From a virus, in the IMG/VR virus record IMGVR_UViG_3300034111_000497, positions 1-54,162 of that record: a stretch of DNA of 54,162 bases. One strand, written 5' to 3'. The notes under the pieces are model-generated. The model ran no database searches, was not told the origin of the DNA, and worked only from the letters and a program-made list of their open reading frames with translations. Position 1 is the stretch's first letter. The number at the start of each line of letters is the position of its first letter. The translations under genes and the position numbers were made by a program. Shown piece after piece: positions 16,700 to 24,701 of the stretch.

Positions 16700-19306
16700 T
16701 TGAATAATCTCAAACGAAGACTAATATTAGCCTTTGGGGTGGGACTGTGCTTAACAATTTTTGGAATAATGGCTCCTGATCGTGCTCACGCTACAGAAAA
16801 TCAAGAACAAGTCGTTGTTAGCCCTGCTCAACAGGCAGTCAATACAGCCCTTGCAACAGCCACTACAGAGGTTCAGCAGGCTATTGCAGCCACGGATACT
16901 GCCACAGCCACTATAGCAGTAGCAGTTGCTGAAAGGGTAGAGGCTCAGGCAGCGGTAGAAACATTAACCGCAACAGTCTCAATAGCACAATCAAATGTAG
17001 CCTTAGTAGACACAGCCACTGCATCAATTAATGCTATAAATTTATCTGCTACACCAATAGATCAAAGTTCGCAAGTAGTTCAGGATGCTAAAGATACTGT
17101 TGTCACAGCCCAAACCTCTATAAATAATATTGATACAGCCACCGCACAGGTTGAAGTATCTGAAGCCGTTGCAGCAAAAACAGCAGCAGCAACCGCACAA
17201 ACAATAGCACAAAATGAACTAACTCAAGCAAACCTTGCCATTGATGCTGCCCAAACAGCAGTAAATAATTTACAGGCAACTATTGGTACCACAACAAATG
17301 TTCTTGCTGGAGTAGATGATGCTGGGGTTCAAATGAATCTTCCGTTCGGAATGCAAATGGGTGGAACTGTTTATAATAATGTATTTGTTGGATCAAATGC
17401 AACGATAACATTTGGAACAAATGAAGGATGGGTTTATCATACAACTCCAGGAGCACCTTCTGTATCTATTGCTGGATGGGACTGGACAACCTGGAGTACA
17501 GGAACAGGAATTACATATTCAACTACTGGAACAAGTCTAGATATTGCTTGGGACTTAAGGCCATTTCCTCAACAAGATGCCTCTACACAGATGGTACAGG
17601 TAAGATTTAATGCTGATGTTAATCCAAACGATGGAGCATGGATTGCAGATGTTACTGCAACAGGACCTATACCAGATCAAGCAAGATTTAATGTGAGAGA
17701 AACAACCAACGGTGCACTTATTCCAATTATAGATACTAATGTTGGAGCAGGTTTTGCTGGACAAATAAGTCAAGGTGCAGCATTTACTCCGTATGTAGAT
17801 CCAAATACAGAAACAGTTCAAGCAGCAGTTGACGCAGCAAATGCAACTATTGTCCAATTAAATTCAAGTCTTACCCCAGTAGTTTCTCAAAATACTATAA
17901 ACACATCAGCAATAAATGCTATTAACACTACATCTTTAAGTAATACCGTAAACTCAGCGGTATCTACAAAAAATACTCTTCAAACCACATTGACAACCAA
18001 TGCAACTGAATTAATCACTGCTATTAATAATAATATTCCTACTCCAGCACCAACATTATTAGAGCCAGTAATTGAAGGAACAACAGTTGTTATTGCACCA
18101 GAGTTACCAGAAGGATACACAGCAAACACTTGGTTCTATCAAGTAATAACAGATGACCCAGATGCAGAAAATCCATATGAGGGTGGCACTTATAATACAG
18201 ACGGCGCTCCAGAATCTATAGAACTAACTGGTTTGACAGAAGGTGCTACCTATACTGTTAGAGTTGCTAACTGGTCTGGACCTGTAAGTGAATATACAGA
18301 GGTTGTTATTTCTATACCCGCACCAGAAGAAGAAATTATTGAGGCTCCCTCACAACCATCTTTTATTTATGCGCCTGAACAAACTTTACCAGATTTGACC
18401 ACTCCGACTGAAGAGGAGAGTACAGAGATAGAAGAAACTCCTGCAGAGGAAACTCCAGTGGAAGAAACTCCTGCTGAAGAAGTGCCTTCCGAAGAAACTG
18501 AATCTCCTGAAACGGATACACCTGAATCTGATGAATCTTCATCCAACGATGAACTAGAAAATATTCTTGAAGAAAGTCAGGATTCTTTTGAAGAAATTGC
18601 ACAAGATAATGATACCTTATCCGTAGAAGAAGTACAAGATATAGTTAGTAATTTAGTTTCAGATAGTGGTTTAGATGCTTCTGAGGTTACAGAAGTTTTA
18701 GAGGCAATTGCTAATGGTGGAGAAGTATCTGAAGAAATTGCTGCAGAAGTTTCATCAACATTATCAGAGGGTGGTTTGACAGAGGCGGAGGCAGAATTTA
18801 TTACAGAAATGTTATCAGCAGACGGAGAAATAACAACTGCAGAAGTTGTAAACTTATCAGAAGCGTTAAATGAAGACGGCAAATTTACTTTAGCAGAAAA
18901 AGATTTAGTTGCAGATGTTTTAGTAACATCGGCAGAAGGTGCTCCAGTTGAAACAGGAGCCATAGAAGCGGCGGGACTTGAATATCGTGATCTTCCACCA
19001 TTAATACCAGTAGAGGTAAGAGAAGATGCTAACGGTAATCCTGTGGTTATTACTGCAGAAGTGGCTTCGGCATTGCTTGTACTAGAAAGTCCAGCAGCAT
19101 TATTAGATGCAGTTGCCACTTGTTTTAATCCAGATGAAGCAATTGAGGGTTTGACAGAAGAGCAAAAATGTGAGTTAGGCAAAGCCTTGCTTAGCATGGG
19201 TGCTGATATGTCTATTCCAGAACGTGAAAAAGCAGAAGATATTGTAGTTGTAACAATTATTGCTGGTCAATTAGTTGTTGCTACTGCACCTAGAAGAAGG
19301 AGATAA
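16700..19306 (+). CDS. Giant secreted, membrane-anchored surface protein
   Basis: An 868-residue protein with a TTG start after GGAG. Order of parts: signal peptide (to about residue 31); Ala/Thr-rich coiled coil (about 35-195); a beta domain resembling NIDO modules (GSNATITFGTNEGWVYH, about 200-370); a second helical stretch; a fibronectin-III-like domain (about 450-540); a Glu/Pro-rich stalk of TPAEE repeats; helical repeats with EF-hand-like loops (ADGEITTAE, EDGKFTLAE); and a hydrophobic C-terminal segment ending in RRRR, which could anchor it in the membrane. The role is unknown; a surface receptor mask or adhesin is possible. Confidence 0.8.
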   Translation: MNNLKRRLILAFGVGLCLTIFGIMAPDRAHATENQEQVVVSPAQQAVNTALATATTEVQQAIAATDTATATIAVAVAERVEAQAAVETLTATVSIAQSNVALVDTATASINAINLSATPIDQSSQVVQDAKDTVVTAQTSINNIDTATAQVEVSEAVAAKTAAATAQTIAQNELTQANLAIDAAQTAVNNLQATIGTTTNVLAGVDDAGVQMNLPFGMQMGGTVYNNVFVGSNATITFGTNEGWVYHTTPGAPSVSIAGWDWTTWSTGTGITYSTTGTSLDIAWDLRPFPQQDASTQMVQVRFNADVNPNDGAWIADVTATGPIPDQARFNVRETTNGALIPIIDTNVGAGFAGQISQGAAFTPYVDPNTETVQAAVDAANATIVQLNSSLTPVVSQNTINTSAINAINTTSLSNTVNSAVSTKNTLQTTLTTNATELITAINNNIPTPAPTLLEPVIEGTTVVIAPELPEGYTANTWFYQVITDDPDAENPYEGGTYNTDGAPESIELTGLTEGATYTVRVANWSGPVSEYTEVVISIPAPEEEIIEAPSQPSFIYAPEQTLPDLTTPTEEESTEIEETPAEETPVEETPAEEVPSEETESPETDTPESDESSSNDELENILEESQDSFEEIAQDNDTLSVEEVQDIVSNLVSDSGLDASEVTEVLEAIANGGEVSEEIAAEVSSTLSEGGLTEAEAEFITEMLSADGEITTAEVVNLSEALNEDGKFTLAEKDLVADVLVTSAEGAPVETGAIEAAGLEYRDLPPLIPVEVREDANGNPVVITAEVASALLVLESPAALLDAVATCFNPDEAIEGLTEEQKCELGKALLSMGADMSIPEREKAEDIVVVTIIAGQLVVATAPRRRR

Positions 19307-19307
19307 A

Positions 19308-19484
19308 ATGAAAAAGTTAAAACAATGGGGTATGGCAGCCCTAAATGAAAACTTTACATTCCTTGGCTTCTTTGTAGCATGGGTGGTTTTAGAGGGTAGC
19401 GCAAAGACGGTGGTTGGGTATGTAACCCTAGCATCAGTAGCCATATGGTTTGCAACCATAGGAATCCGTAAAGAAGACGAATAA
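19308..19484 (+). CDS. Small membrane protein
   Basis: A 58-residue protein starting after AAGAAGGAGATAAA, with two likely transmembrane helices (FTFLGFFVAWVVL and VVGYVTLASVAIWFATIG) and a charged tail. It is next to holin-like genes and could help in lysis. Confidence 0.65.
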   Translation: MKKLKQWGMAALNENFTFLGFFVAWVVLEGSAKTVVGYVTLASVAIWFATIGIRKEDE

Positions 19485-19487
19485 GTT

Positions 19488-19496
19488 TGGTATAAT
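19488..19496 (+). promoter_or_regulatory. Extended -10, leaderless promoter
   Basis: TGGTATAAT ends exactly six bases before the ATG at 19503, so the transcript should start at the A of the ATG, with no ribosome site. Confidence 0.7.
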
Positions 19497-19502
19497 GGGA
19501 GT

Positions 19503-19709
19503 ATGTCAAAACTACGCATACTCCTACTATCAAGCATCCTAGCACTAGGATTGTCTGGTTGTGGATATGATGGTCACTATAGATATCCATGCCAAGACCC
19601 AAAAAATTGGGAATCAACAGAATGCAAACCACCAATTTGTGTTGCTAATGGGGCATGTCCAGAAGATTTAGCAGAACAACCAAAGGTGGAGGGAACACAA
19701 AATGGCTAA
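19503..19709 (+). CDS. Lipoprotein
   Basis: A 68-residue protein with an N-terminal signal and lipobox LSGC (Cys near residue 20), so it is probably lipidated and held on the outer face of the membrane. The mature part has four more Cys residues, which could form disulfides. It is expressed from a leaderless promoter and overlaps the next gene. A superinfection-exclusion lipoprotein is a possible role, not shown. Confidence 0.8.
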   Translation: MSKLRILLLSSILALGLSGCGYDGHYRYPCQDPKNWESTECKPPICVANGACPEDLAEQPKVEGTQNG

Positions 19710-20109
19710 ACAAAGACTAACTCCTCAAGAGTTAGATGCAAGACTTAAGTTTATCTTAGGTATCACACTAGGATCAATTTTATTTATAACTGCAACAGGC
19801 ATCATGTATGCCCTTATATTTGTTACACAACCAATTACAGGACAATCAGAAAACGATAAAATGTTTTTTAATGTTCTTGGTAGCGTAGCAACATTTATTA
19901 CAGGAACACTTGCTGGTCTTCTTATTGGATCATCTGGTGCTAAAGATGTTATGGCAGCACAGATTGCAAACAAAGAAGTTGATGCCAAAAATACAATGGC
20001 AGATAAAAAATTAGAATCAGAAATTGATGAAGCAAAAGCACGTAGACTTTCTAAGCCAGACGGAGCAATGCCAGAAGAACAACCAGTAGATACGGACTGG
20101 AATAAATAA
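19702..20109 (+). CDS. Holin-like membrane protein
   Basis: A 135-residue protein with two transmembrane helices (ILGITLGSILFITATGIMYA and FITGTLAGLLIG) joined by a short loop, and a charged, helical cytoplasmic tail. This layout and its position two genes before the endolysin fit a holin. It overlaps the lipoprotein and shares one base with the following gene. Confidence 0.65.
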   Translation: MAKQRLTPQELDARLKFILGITLGSILFITATGIMYALIFVTQPITGQSENDKMFFNVLGSVATFITGTLAGLLIGSSGAKDVMAAQIANKEVDAKNTMADKKLESEIDEAKARRLSKPDGAMPEEQPVDTDWNK

Positions 20110-20315
20110 TGGCTAAAGATTCTACAAAAAAAACTTTACTAAAAACAGCAAGTTGGGAAACTTTTCATCTTGTAGGTGTGGCTGGAGTTATTTATTTATT
20201 TACTCGTGAGTGGGAATATGCAAGTCTTGGTGCCCTAATTTATATTGGATGGGAAGCACTTGGATACTTTTTACATGAAAGAGTTTGGGCTAAATTTGGA
20301 AGCAAGGTAAAGTAA
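20109..20315 (+). CDS. DUF2061 membrane protein (first copy)
   Basis: A 68-residue protein with the DUF2061 pattern: LLKTASWETFHLVGVAGVIY, then ALIYIGWEALGYFLHERVW, with two membrane helices. The ends ASWE and YFLHER are the family signature. A second copy is at 29001-29204. Between holin-like and endolysin genes, it may belong to the lysis cassette. Confidence 0.8.
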   Translation: MAKDSTKKTLLKTASWETFHLVGVAGVIYLFTREWEYASLGALIYIGWEALGYFLHERVWAKFGSKVK

Positions 20316-20905
20316 TGGCAGAACAAGGAACAGCAGCACGTCTTATTGAAGTCGCTGAAGCAGAAATAGGAACTATTGAAGGTCCTAAAGATAATGAAAC
20401 TAAGTATGGCAAATTTACTAAGGCAGACTTTCAACCATGGTGCGGTTCTTTTGTAAACTGGTGCGGTAATGAAGCAGGAGTAAAGATTCCTAATACTGTT
20501 TACACTCCAGGTGGAGCACAAGCATTTAAAAAAGCAGGATCATGGATTGATGGAGACTTAGCAGATCCAGAGCCAGGAGACATCGCCTATTTTGATTTCC
20601 CATCTGACGGGGTAGACAGAATATCTCACGTAGCCATTGTCGTTAAAGACAACGAAGACGGAACAGTTTGGTGCATTGAAGGTAATACGTCTGGAGATCC
20701 TAAAGGTAGCCAGCGTAATGGTGGAGAGGTTTGCAAAAAACTTCGTGCCTTTAAGAAAAATAAAAAAGGTATTATGGTTTCTATTGTAGGGTTTGGTAGA
20801 CCTAAGTTTGGCTCTACTCCTGCCAGTACTGCTAAAAATGCTCCTGCTAAAAAGGCTCCTGCCAAGCCTAAAACGTGCTCAGCATGTGGTCAAAATATTA
20901 AATAA
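20315..20905 (+). CDS. CHAP-domain endolysin
   Basis: A 196-residue cell-wall hydrolase. The CHAP active site is visible: Cys43 (PWCGSFVNW), His105 (ISHVAIVV) and an acidic/Asn site in CIEGNTSG. A Lys/Ala/Pro linker leads to a short C-terminal CSACG motif that could bind zinc or wall. No signal peptide is present, so export would need the holin. Confidence 0.88.
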   Translation: MAEQGTAARLIEVAEAEIGTIEGPKDNETKYGKFTKADFQPWCGSFVNWCGNEAGVKIPNTVYTPGGAQAFKKAGSWIDGDLADPEPGDIAYFDFPSDGVDRISHVAIVVKDNEDGTVWCIEGNTSGDPKGSQRNGGEVCKKLRAFKKNKKGIMVSIVGFGRPKFGSTPASTAKNAPAKKAPAKPKTCSACGQNIK

Positions 20906-20911
20906 AGGTGT

Positions 20912-20940
20912 TTGACTAAGCAATAATCATTTGCTATACT
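20912..20940 (+). promoter_or_regulatory. Sigma-70-type promoter for the Ntn hydrolase
   Basis: TTGACT at 20912-20917 and TATACT at 20935-20940 are separated by 17 bp, near-ideal spacing. A GAGGGGATT ribosome site precedes the ATG at 20970. Confidence 0.85.
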
Positions 20941-20969
20941 TAAAGGGTAAACTCTGAGGGGATTTCTGT

Positions 20970-21494
20970 ATGACTGTTCTTGCTGTAGTCCGTCATGAAA
21001 ATAAAATTTATATGGCTGGTGATCGTGGTGCCTCAGACGATAATACCATTCTTTCATTAACTTCTCCAAAGGTTTGGAAACTTGGTCCATATTTAATTGG
21101 GTATGCTGGAGCGCTAGACGGTGAACGTATTCGTTATAATTTTAATCCATATGTTCCAGATATAAAAGATTTAGATAAGTTTATGCAAACTAAATTTATT
21201 AAACAACTCAGAGATTTTTATAATAACTGGTGGGTAGATACTACCAAAGAAGGTGATTTAGGTCTTATTATTTGTGTTAAAGGTCAAATATATGAGCATA
21301 ATGCTATTGATATGTCTTTATCTAAATATAATTTAGACTATTTAGCAATGGGTTCAGGTGCAGAATACGCTTACGGATATTTAAATGCTACAGAAAAATC
21401 TAAGGATCCCCGTAAAAGAGTTGTTGGAGCGGTAGGTGCAGCAATAAAATTTAGTCCATCATGTATGGGTCCAGTTGACGTAGTAAACATTTAA
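20970..21494 (+). CDS. Proteasome-beta/HslV-like Ntn hydrolase
   Basis: A 174-residue protein whose second residue is Thr. After Met removal the numbering matches proteasome beta subunits: T1, D17 (MAGDRG) and K33 (SPKVWKLG), with the MGSGAEYAYGYL motif holding the serine near S129. This is the N-terminal-nucleophile catalytic set. Length is near that of HslV. It has its own strong promoter just after the endolysin. No ATPase partner is seen in the window. Substrate unknown. Confidence 0.85.
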   Translation: MTVLAVVRHENKIYMAGDRGASDDNTILSLTSPKVWKLGPYLIGYAGALDGERIRYNFNPYVPDIKDLDKFMQTKFIKQLRDFYNNWWVDTTKEGDLGLIICVKGQIYEHNAIDMSLSKYNLDYLAMGSGAEYAYGYLNATEKSKDPRKRVVGAVGAAIKFSPSCMGPVDVVNI

Positions 21495-21503
21495 GAGTAT
21501 AAT
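21475..21503 (+). promoter_or_regulatory. Strong leaderless promoter
   Basis: TTGACG, 17 bp, TATAAT, then six bases to the ATG at 21510. The -35 lies in the 3' end of the Ntn hydrolase gene. Confidence 0.85.
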
Positions 21504-21509
21504 TTATAT

Positions 21510-21728
21510 ATGACAAACTTTGACGATATATTAAAAGATCTACAAGACGAGTCATCAAATCTTGATGAGTTTGAGATTTGGCTAAGTAATGGAATTGAGC
21601 GGGGATGGGTAACAGAACCGTTCTGCAATACTCATGAAGGAGATCCTTACATGAGTGATGAAGAAGCACAAGAGTGGGAAAAGGGCGGAGACCCTTGCCA
21701 GGTAGTAATTAAAATAAAAAACAACTAA
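21510..21728 (+). CDS. Small acidic conserved phage protein
   Basis: A 72-residue acidic protein (RGWVTEPFCNTHEGDPYMSD, then EEAQEWEKGGDPCQVV). The pattern is typical of small actinophage proteins of unknown function. It is transcribed without a leader. Confidence 0.75.
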   Translation: MTNFDDILKDLQDESSNLDEFEIWLSNGIERGWVTEPFCNTHEGDPYMSDEEAQEWEKGGDPCQVVIKIKNN

Positions 21729-21740
21729 TAAAGGGGTAAA

Positions 21741-22532
21741 ATGAAAAAAATAACAGTGGGGCTTGTAGCAATAATTGGTTTAGTTTTAGTTCAACCAACG
21801 TTTGCTTCAGAACAAAAATCTTTAGTAATTATTGATTCATATTTTGATTCAAGAGTGGTTGGTGGAAATGTATCTTGTGTAACACCTCAAGATACTGCTT
21901 GCTCTTATACAGCAAAACTTCCACTTCCTGCTTCATTATTAAGTCCAGTCAATCATGGAAATGCAATGGTAGAGGTTGCTAAAAAACAAAATTCAAATAT
22001 TAAAATTATTGGATTGTATAGTGCTGGACCAAACTCTCCTGTAAATGCTGGAAACTTTATTGATGCTTTACGTTGGGTAGACAAAAATTCTACAAAGGTT
22101 TCTGCAGTATCTTTTTCAGGATTTTTTAATGGTAACAGGGAGTGTTCTGTAGCGCCTACAAATACTGCTTCTTATGGTGGAGTCAGAGGTGCTGATGCAA
22201 CCATACGTACATTAATTGTAAGTTTAAAATCTAAAAATATTCCAGTATTTATTGCAACTGGTAATAAAATGGGAACAAAAATTGATTATCCAGCCTGTAT
22301 TGTTGACACGGTTTCAGTAAGCACTGGAGAAAAAAATAATTCTGGTCAAATTGTAAGCGTTAATGCTTTAGATGCAAATACAGACTATGTTGCATCTTCA
22401 AGTATATTTAATTATACTTCTTCTGTTTTTGGTTTAATACCACAAACAACATCTTCTGCTGCAGTTGCAGTTGCTACTACATGGACTACAAAAGGAACTT
22501 TAACTGATAAGGTTGTTCAAGTTCTTCCATAA
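21741..22532 (+). CDS. Secreted subtilisin-like protease
   Basis: A 263-residue protein with a signal peptide cleaved near residue 22. It has the S8 subtilase order: Asp32 (VIIDSYFDS), His72 (VNHGNAMVEVA), an oxyanion Asn in VFIATGNK and Ser238 in TTSSAAVAVA, which replaces the usual GTSMAAP. Two Cys pairs may form disulfides. A GGGGTAAA ribosome site precedes the ATG. A secreted protease is unusual in a phage; it may act on surface proteins. Confidence 0.82.
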   Translation: MKKITVGLVAIIGLVLVQPTFASEQKSLVIIDSYFDSRVVGGNVSCVTPQDTACSYTAKLPLPASLLSPVNHGNAMVEVAKKQNSNIKIIGLYSAGPNSPVNAGNFIDALRWVDKNSTKVSAVSFSGFFNGNRECSVAPTNTASYGGVRGADATIRTLIVSLKSKNIPVFIATGNKMGTKIDYPACIVDTVSVSTGEKNNSGQIVSVNALDANTDYVASSSIFNYTSSVFGLIPQTTSSAAVAVATTWTTKGTLTDKVVQVLP

Positions 22533-22539
22533 TAGTGTT

Positions 22540-22610
22540 GCGAATATTGCATAGTGGTAGTGCGTAACCTTGCCAAGGTTAATGTGCGAGTTCGATTCTC
22601 GCTATTCGCT
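22540..22610 (+). tRNA. tRNA-Gly (GCC)
   Basis: The acceptor stem GCGAATA pairs with TATTCGC. The anticodon arm is TAACC-TTGCCAA-GGTTA with anticodon GCC, and the T-arm contains GTTCGATTC. CCA is not encoded. Confidence 0.93.
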
Positions 22611-22614
22611 CTCA

Positions 22615-22689
22615 GCCCTCATCGTCTAGTGGTTAGGACATCACCCTTTCACGGTGGTAACAGGGGTTCAATTCCCCTTGGGGGTACCA
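22615..22689 (+). tRNA. tRNA-Glu (TTC)
   Basis: The acceptor stem GCCCTCA pairs with TGGGGGT. The anticodon loop CTTTCAC has anticodon TTC on a TCACC/GGTGG stem, and the T-loop is TTCAATT. The sequence ends ACCA, so CCA is encoded, unlike the tRNA-Gly 5 bp upstream. Confidence 0.93.
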
Positions 22690-22695
22690 AAAATT

Positions 22696-22704
22696 TGGTA
22701 TAAT
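22696..22704 (+). promoter_or_regulatory. Extended -10 promoter for hsp20
   Basis: TGGTATAAT lies directly after the tRNA-Glu, 57 bp before the hsp20 ATG, leaving a leader of about 50 bases with AAAAGGAG. Confidence 0.65.
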
Positions 22705-22761
22705 AGGATTGTATCTGCCTACGGGGGATACATAAAACTAACTCGCTGAAAAGGAGAAAAA

Positions 22762-23181
22762 ATGGTAAGTTCGTTTACATTGGATCTTTTTAAGGATCCA
22801 TTTTTTATTGGTTTCAATCGTGAATTGGACCGTTTAAGTACAGTACATAATCTAGCAACTCGTCAGGCATATCCGCCATACGATATTTTAAAACTAGACG
22901 AAGATACATATAAATTATCTTTGGCTGTTGCTGGATTTTCAAAAACAGATATTGATGTTTCAGTAGATAATGGAACATTAATAATTAAAGGTGAAATAGC
23001 AGAAATAACAGATGCTGAAATTGTTTATAAAGGAATTGCTGCTCGTAAATTTACTCGCACATTTGCCCTTGGTGAATACATGGAAGTATCTAGTGCTGAA
23101 CTCAAGGATGGCATGCTTACAATTAATATTGTTCGTGTTGTTCCTGAAGATAAAAAGCCTAAAGTAATTAAAGTTAAATAA
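22762..23181 (+). CDS. hsp20: Hsp20/alpha-crystallin small heat-shock protein
   Basis: A 139-residue chaperone with the alpha-crystallin domain (YPPYDILKLDEDTYKLSLAV to the DGMLTINIVRVVPE strand). The A-x-x-x-n-G-x-L motif reads AELKDGMLTINI. Unlike most genes around it, it has a leader and a strong ribosome site. It would hold unfolded proteins during infection, as in some marine and freshwater phages. Confidence 0.92.
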   Translation: MVSSFTLDLFKDPFFIGFNRELDRLSTVHNLATRQAYPPYDILKLDEDTYKLSLAVAGFSKTDIDVSVDNGTLIIKGEIAEITDAEIVYKGIAARKFTRTFALGEYMEVSSAELKDGMLTINIVRVVPEDKKPKVIKVK

Positions 23182-23199
23182 AAAAACAACCTGGGCATG

Positions 23200-23228
23200 T
23201 TGTAAAACTGCCTATTATTTGATATACT
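23200..23228 (+). promoter_or_regulatory. Promoter for the FmdB-like gene
   Basis: TTGTAA at 23200-23205 and TATACT at 23223-23228 are 17 bp apart, followed by a TAGGAG ribosome site and the ATG at 23252. Confidence 0.65.
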
Positions 23229-23251
23229 TAAAGATAACTATAGGAGAATTA

Positions 23252-23428
23252 ATGCCAAGATATGATTACAAGTGCTCTATCTGTTCTTCACAAATTGAGT
23301 TTGAAAAAAAATTTGATGAAGAAGGATATCCAGTATGCTGTAATCAATCTATGCAAAGACTTTGGAGTTCCCCTGCTGCAATTTTCAACGGTAGTGGATT
23401 TTACTCAACCGACAATAGAAAGAAGTAA
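23252..23428 (+). CDS. FmdB-like zinc-ribbon protein
   Basis: A 58-residue protein starting MPRYDYKCSICSSQIEFEKK, with a second Cys pair (CC) and SSPAAIFNGSGFYSTD. This matches the FmdB/CxxC_CxxC_SSSS regulatory family. The ATG follows TAGGAG. Its target is unknown. Confidence 0.85.
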   Translation: MPRYDYKCSICSSQIEFEKKFDEEGYPVCCNQSMQRLWSSPAAIFNGSGFYSTDNRKK

Positions 23429-23435
23429 CTGGATG

Positions 23436-23441
23436 TATAAT
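23436..23441 (+). promoter_or_regulatory. Leaderless -10 element
   Basis: TATAAT is followed by six bases and the ATG at 23448. No good -35 is seen. Confidence 0.6.
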
Positions 23442-23447
23442 AGAACT

Positions 23448-23705
23448 ATGAACAACATTACAAAAGATCATCCAAGCGTAAAACCCAAGCAATGGGTTTT
23501 AAATGCAAAAGATCGTTGTGATAAATGTTTAGCCCAAGCGTTAGTTAAAGTAAAAGGCGCCTCTGGAGAGTTGATGTTTTGTAGCCATCATTATGACAAA
23601 ATAATGAATAAACCAGAATCATATAAAAAAATGATGGCTTTTATGCTAGAAGTTATTGATGAGCGTGAAAAGTTAGTAGAGAATAGAGCGATTGGGGCAA
23701 TATAA
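23448..23705 (+). CDS. Small Cys/His protein
   Basis: An 85-residue protein with CDKC near residue 24 and CSHH near 42, a likely zinc site, then a helical tail. The ATG at 23448 is favoured because TATAAT ends six bases earlier; an in-frame ATG at 23433 overlaps that -10. It overlaps the nuclease gene by one base. Confidence 0.65.
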   Translation: MNNITKDHPSVKPKQWVLNAKDRCDKCLAQALVKVKGASGELMFCSHHYDKIMNKPESYKKMMAFMLEVIDEREKLVENRAIGAI

Positions 23706-24112
23706 TGTATGAGTATTTTGTAAAAGAAGTAAAGAATGTTGTTGATGGAGATACTATTGATGTAATTATTGATTTAGGGTTTGATATTTTATTTTCATCT
23801 CGTGTACGTCTGGCTGGTATTGATACTCCAGAATCACGCACAACAGATAAGGCTGAAAAGGCTCTTGGACTTGAATCTAAGGAGTACTTAAAAAAGCATT
23901 TAAAGGATGCCAAATCTATTGTAATTAAAACTGAAAAAATGAACTCATCTGAAAAGTTTGGTCGTATTCTAGGTTGGCTTTATATTAATAAAGATACAGT
24001 CTCTGTTAATGATAAGATGATTAACGATGGATATGCTTGGGGATACATGGGAGATGCCAAAGTAAAAGATTTTGAGGCATTAAAAAAGGCTAGAGCAAAG
24101 TCTGGCAAATGA
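23705..24112 (+). CDS. Thermonuclease (staphylococcal-nuclease fold)
   Basis: A 135-residue SNase-like nuclease: VVDGDTIDVII (metal Asp), RVRLAGIDTPESR (active-site Arg and Glu) and KFGRILGWLY (second Arg). All catalytic positions look intact. No signal peptide is present, so it acts in the cell, perhaps on host nucleic acid. Confidence 0.9.
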   Translation: MYEYFVKEVKNVVDGDTIDVIIDLGFDILFSSRVRLAGIDTPESRTTDKAEKALGLESKEYLKKHLKDAKSIVIKTEKMNSSEKFGRILGWLYINKDTVSVNDKMINDGYAWGYMGDAKVKDFEALKKARAKSGK

Positions 24113-24360
24113 AAACAATTTTTTATTTTACAGCAGATTGGTGCGGTCCTTGTAAAAAAACACGACCAATTGTTGAAGAATTAAAAAAAGAAGGTTATCA
24201 ATTTCAAATAATTGATGCTGATTATGAACAACTACTTGTTAAAAGGTTTGAAATAAAGTCAGTTCCTACTTTTATATTATTTAAAAATGAAAAAGAAATT
24301 AAGCGCATGGTTGGTGCACAAACTCAACAGTCTTTGTTGGAGTTTATAAATAATGAGTAA
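24109..24360 (+). CDS. trx: Thioredoxin
   Basis: An 83-residue minimal thioredoxin with the active site WCGPC at about residues 12-16 and the cis-Pro motif SVPTFILF. It lacks the first helix of longer thioredoxins. It overlaps genes at both ends. It may reduce a phage or host enzyme. Confidence 0.92.
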   Translation: MKTIFYFTADWCGPCKKTRPIVEELKKEGYQFQIIDADYEQLLVKRFEIKSVPTFILFKNEKEIKRMVGAQTQQSLLEFINNE

Positions 24361-24688
24361 CGAAGAACAAGAAATAATTGAAAAACTCATCCTTGATGGA
24401 GGGCTAGAAACTGTAGGCGTTGACGAAGAAACTGGTGAATTGCTGTATTCCTTTACCCCTAAAATTAAAAACCTTATGCCAGACTTATATAATGAGCATA
24501 TAACAGACGTAAATACTTGTGTTATGGCATTATGGGAAAAAGGATTTTTAGAAATAGATTTTTTTGCCGAAGAGCCTATTATTACTTTATCAGAAAAGGC
24601 ACTAAATAAAGCAGAGATAGAGGCTTTATCCAAAAAAGATAGGTGGAACCTTTTTGAAATCATACGACTTTTGCACCCCAAAGCCTGA
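24353..24688 (+). CDS. Conserved acidic phage protein
   Basis: A 111-residue protein (VGVDEETGELLYSFTPKIKN, MALWEKGFLEIDFF). The helical arrangement with a beta hairpin could be a winged helix. No motif is decisive. It overlaps the thioredoxin gene by 8 bp. Confidence 0.6.
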   Translation: MSNEEQEIIEKLILDGGLETVGVDEETGELLYSFTPKIKNLMPDLYNEHITDVNTCVMALWEKGFLEIDFFAEEPIITLSEKALNKAEIEALSKKDRWNLFEIIRLLHPKA

Positions 24689-24694
24689 TATAAT
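24686..24694 (+). promoter_or_regulatory. Extended -10 promoter, near-leaderless
   Basis: TGATATAAT, then seven bases to the ATG at 24702. It lies over the stop codon of the preceding gene. Confidence 0.6.
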
Positions 24695-24701
24695 AGATAA
24701 T

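Noticed and set aside
17555-17857. Cys-rich minus-strand frame opposite the 868-aa gene
   Set aside because: The Cys/Ile-rich composition is what the complement of Ala/Asn/Thr codons gives; no start signals.
18577-19197. 206-residue open frame on the minus strand opposite the 868-aa gene
   Set aside because: It is Ser/Ala-rich from the complementary strand of an Ala/Glu-rich coding region, has no ribosome site and overlaps a gene with clear domains.
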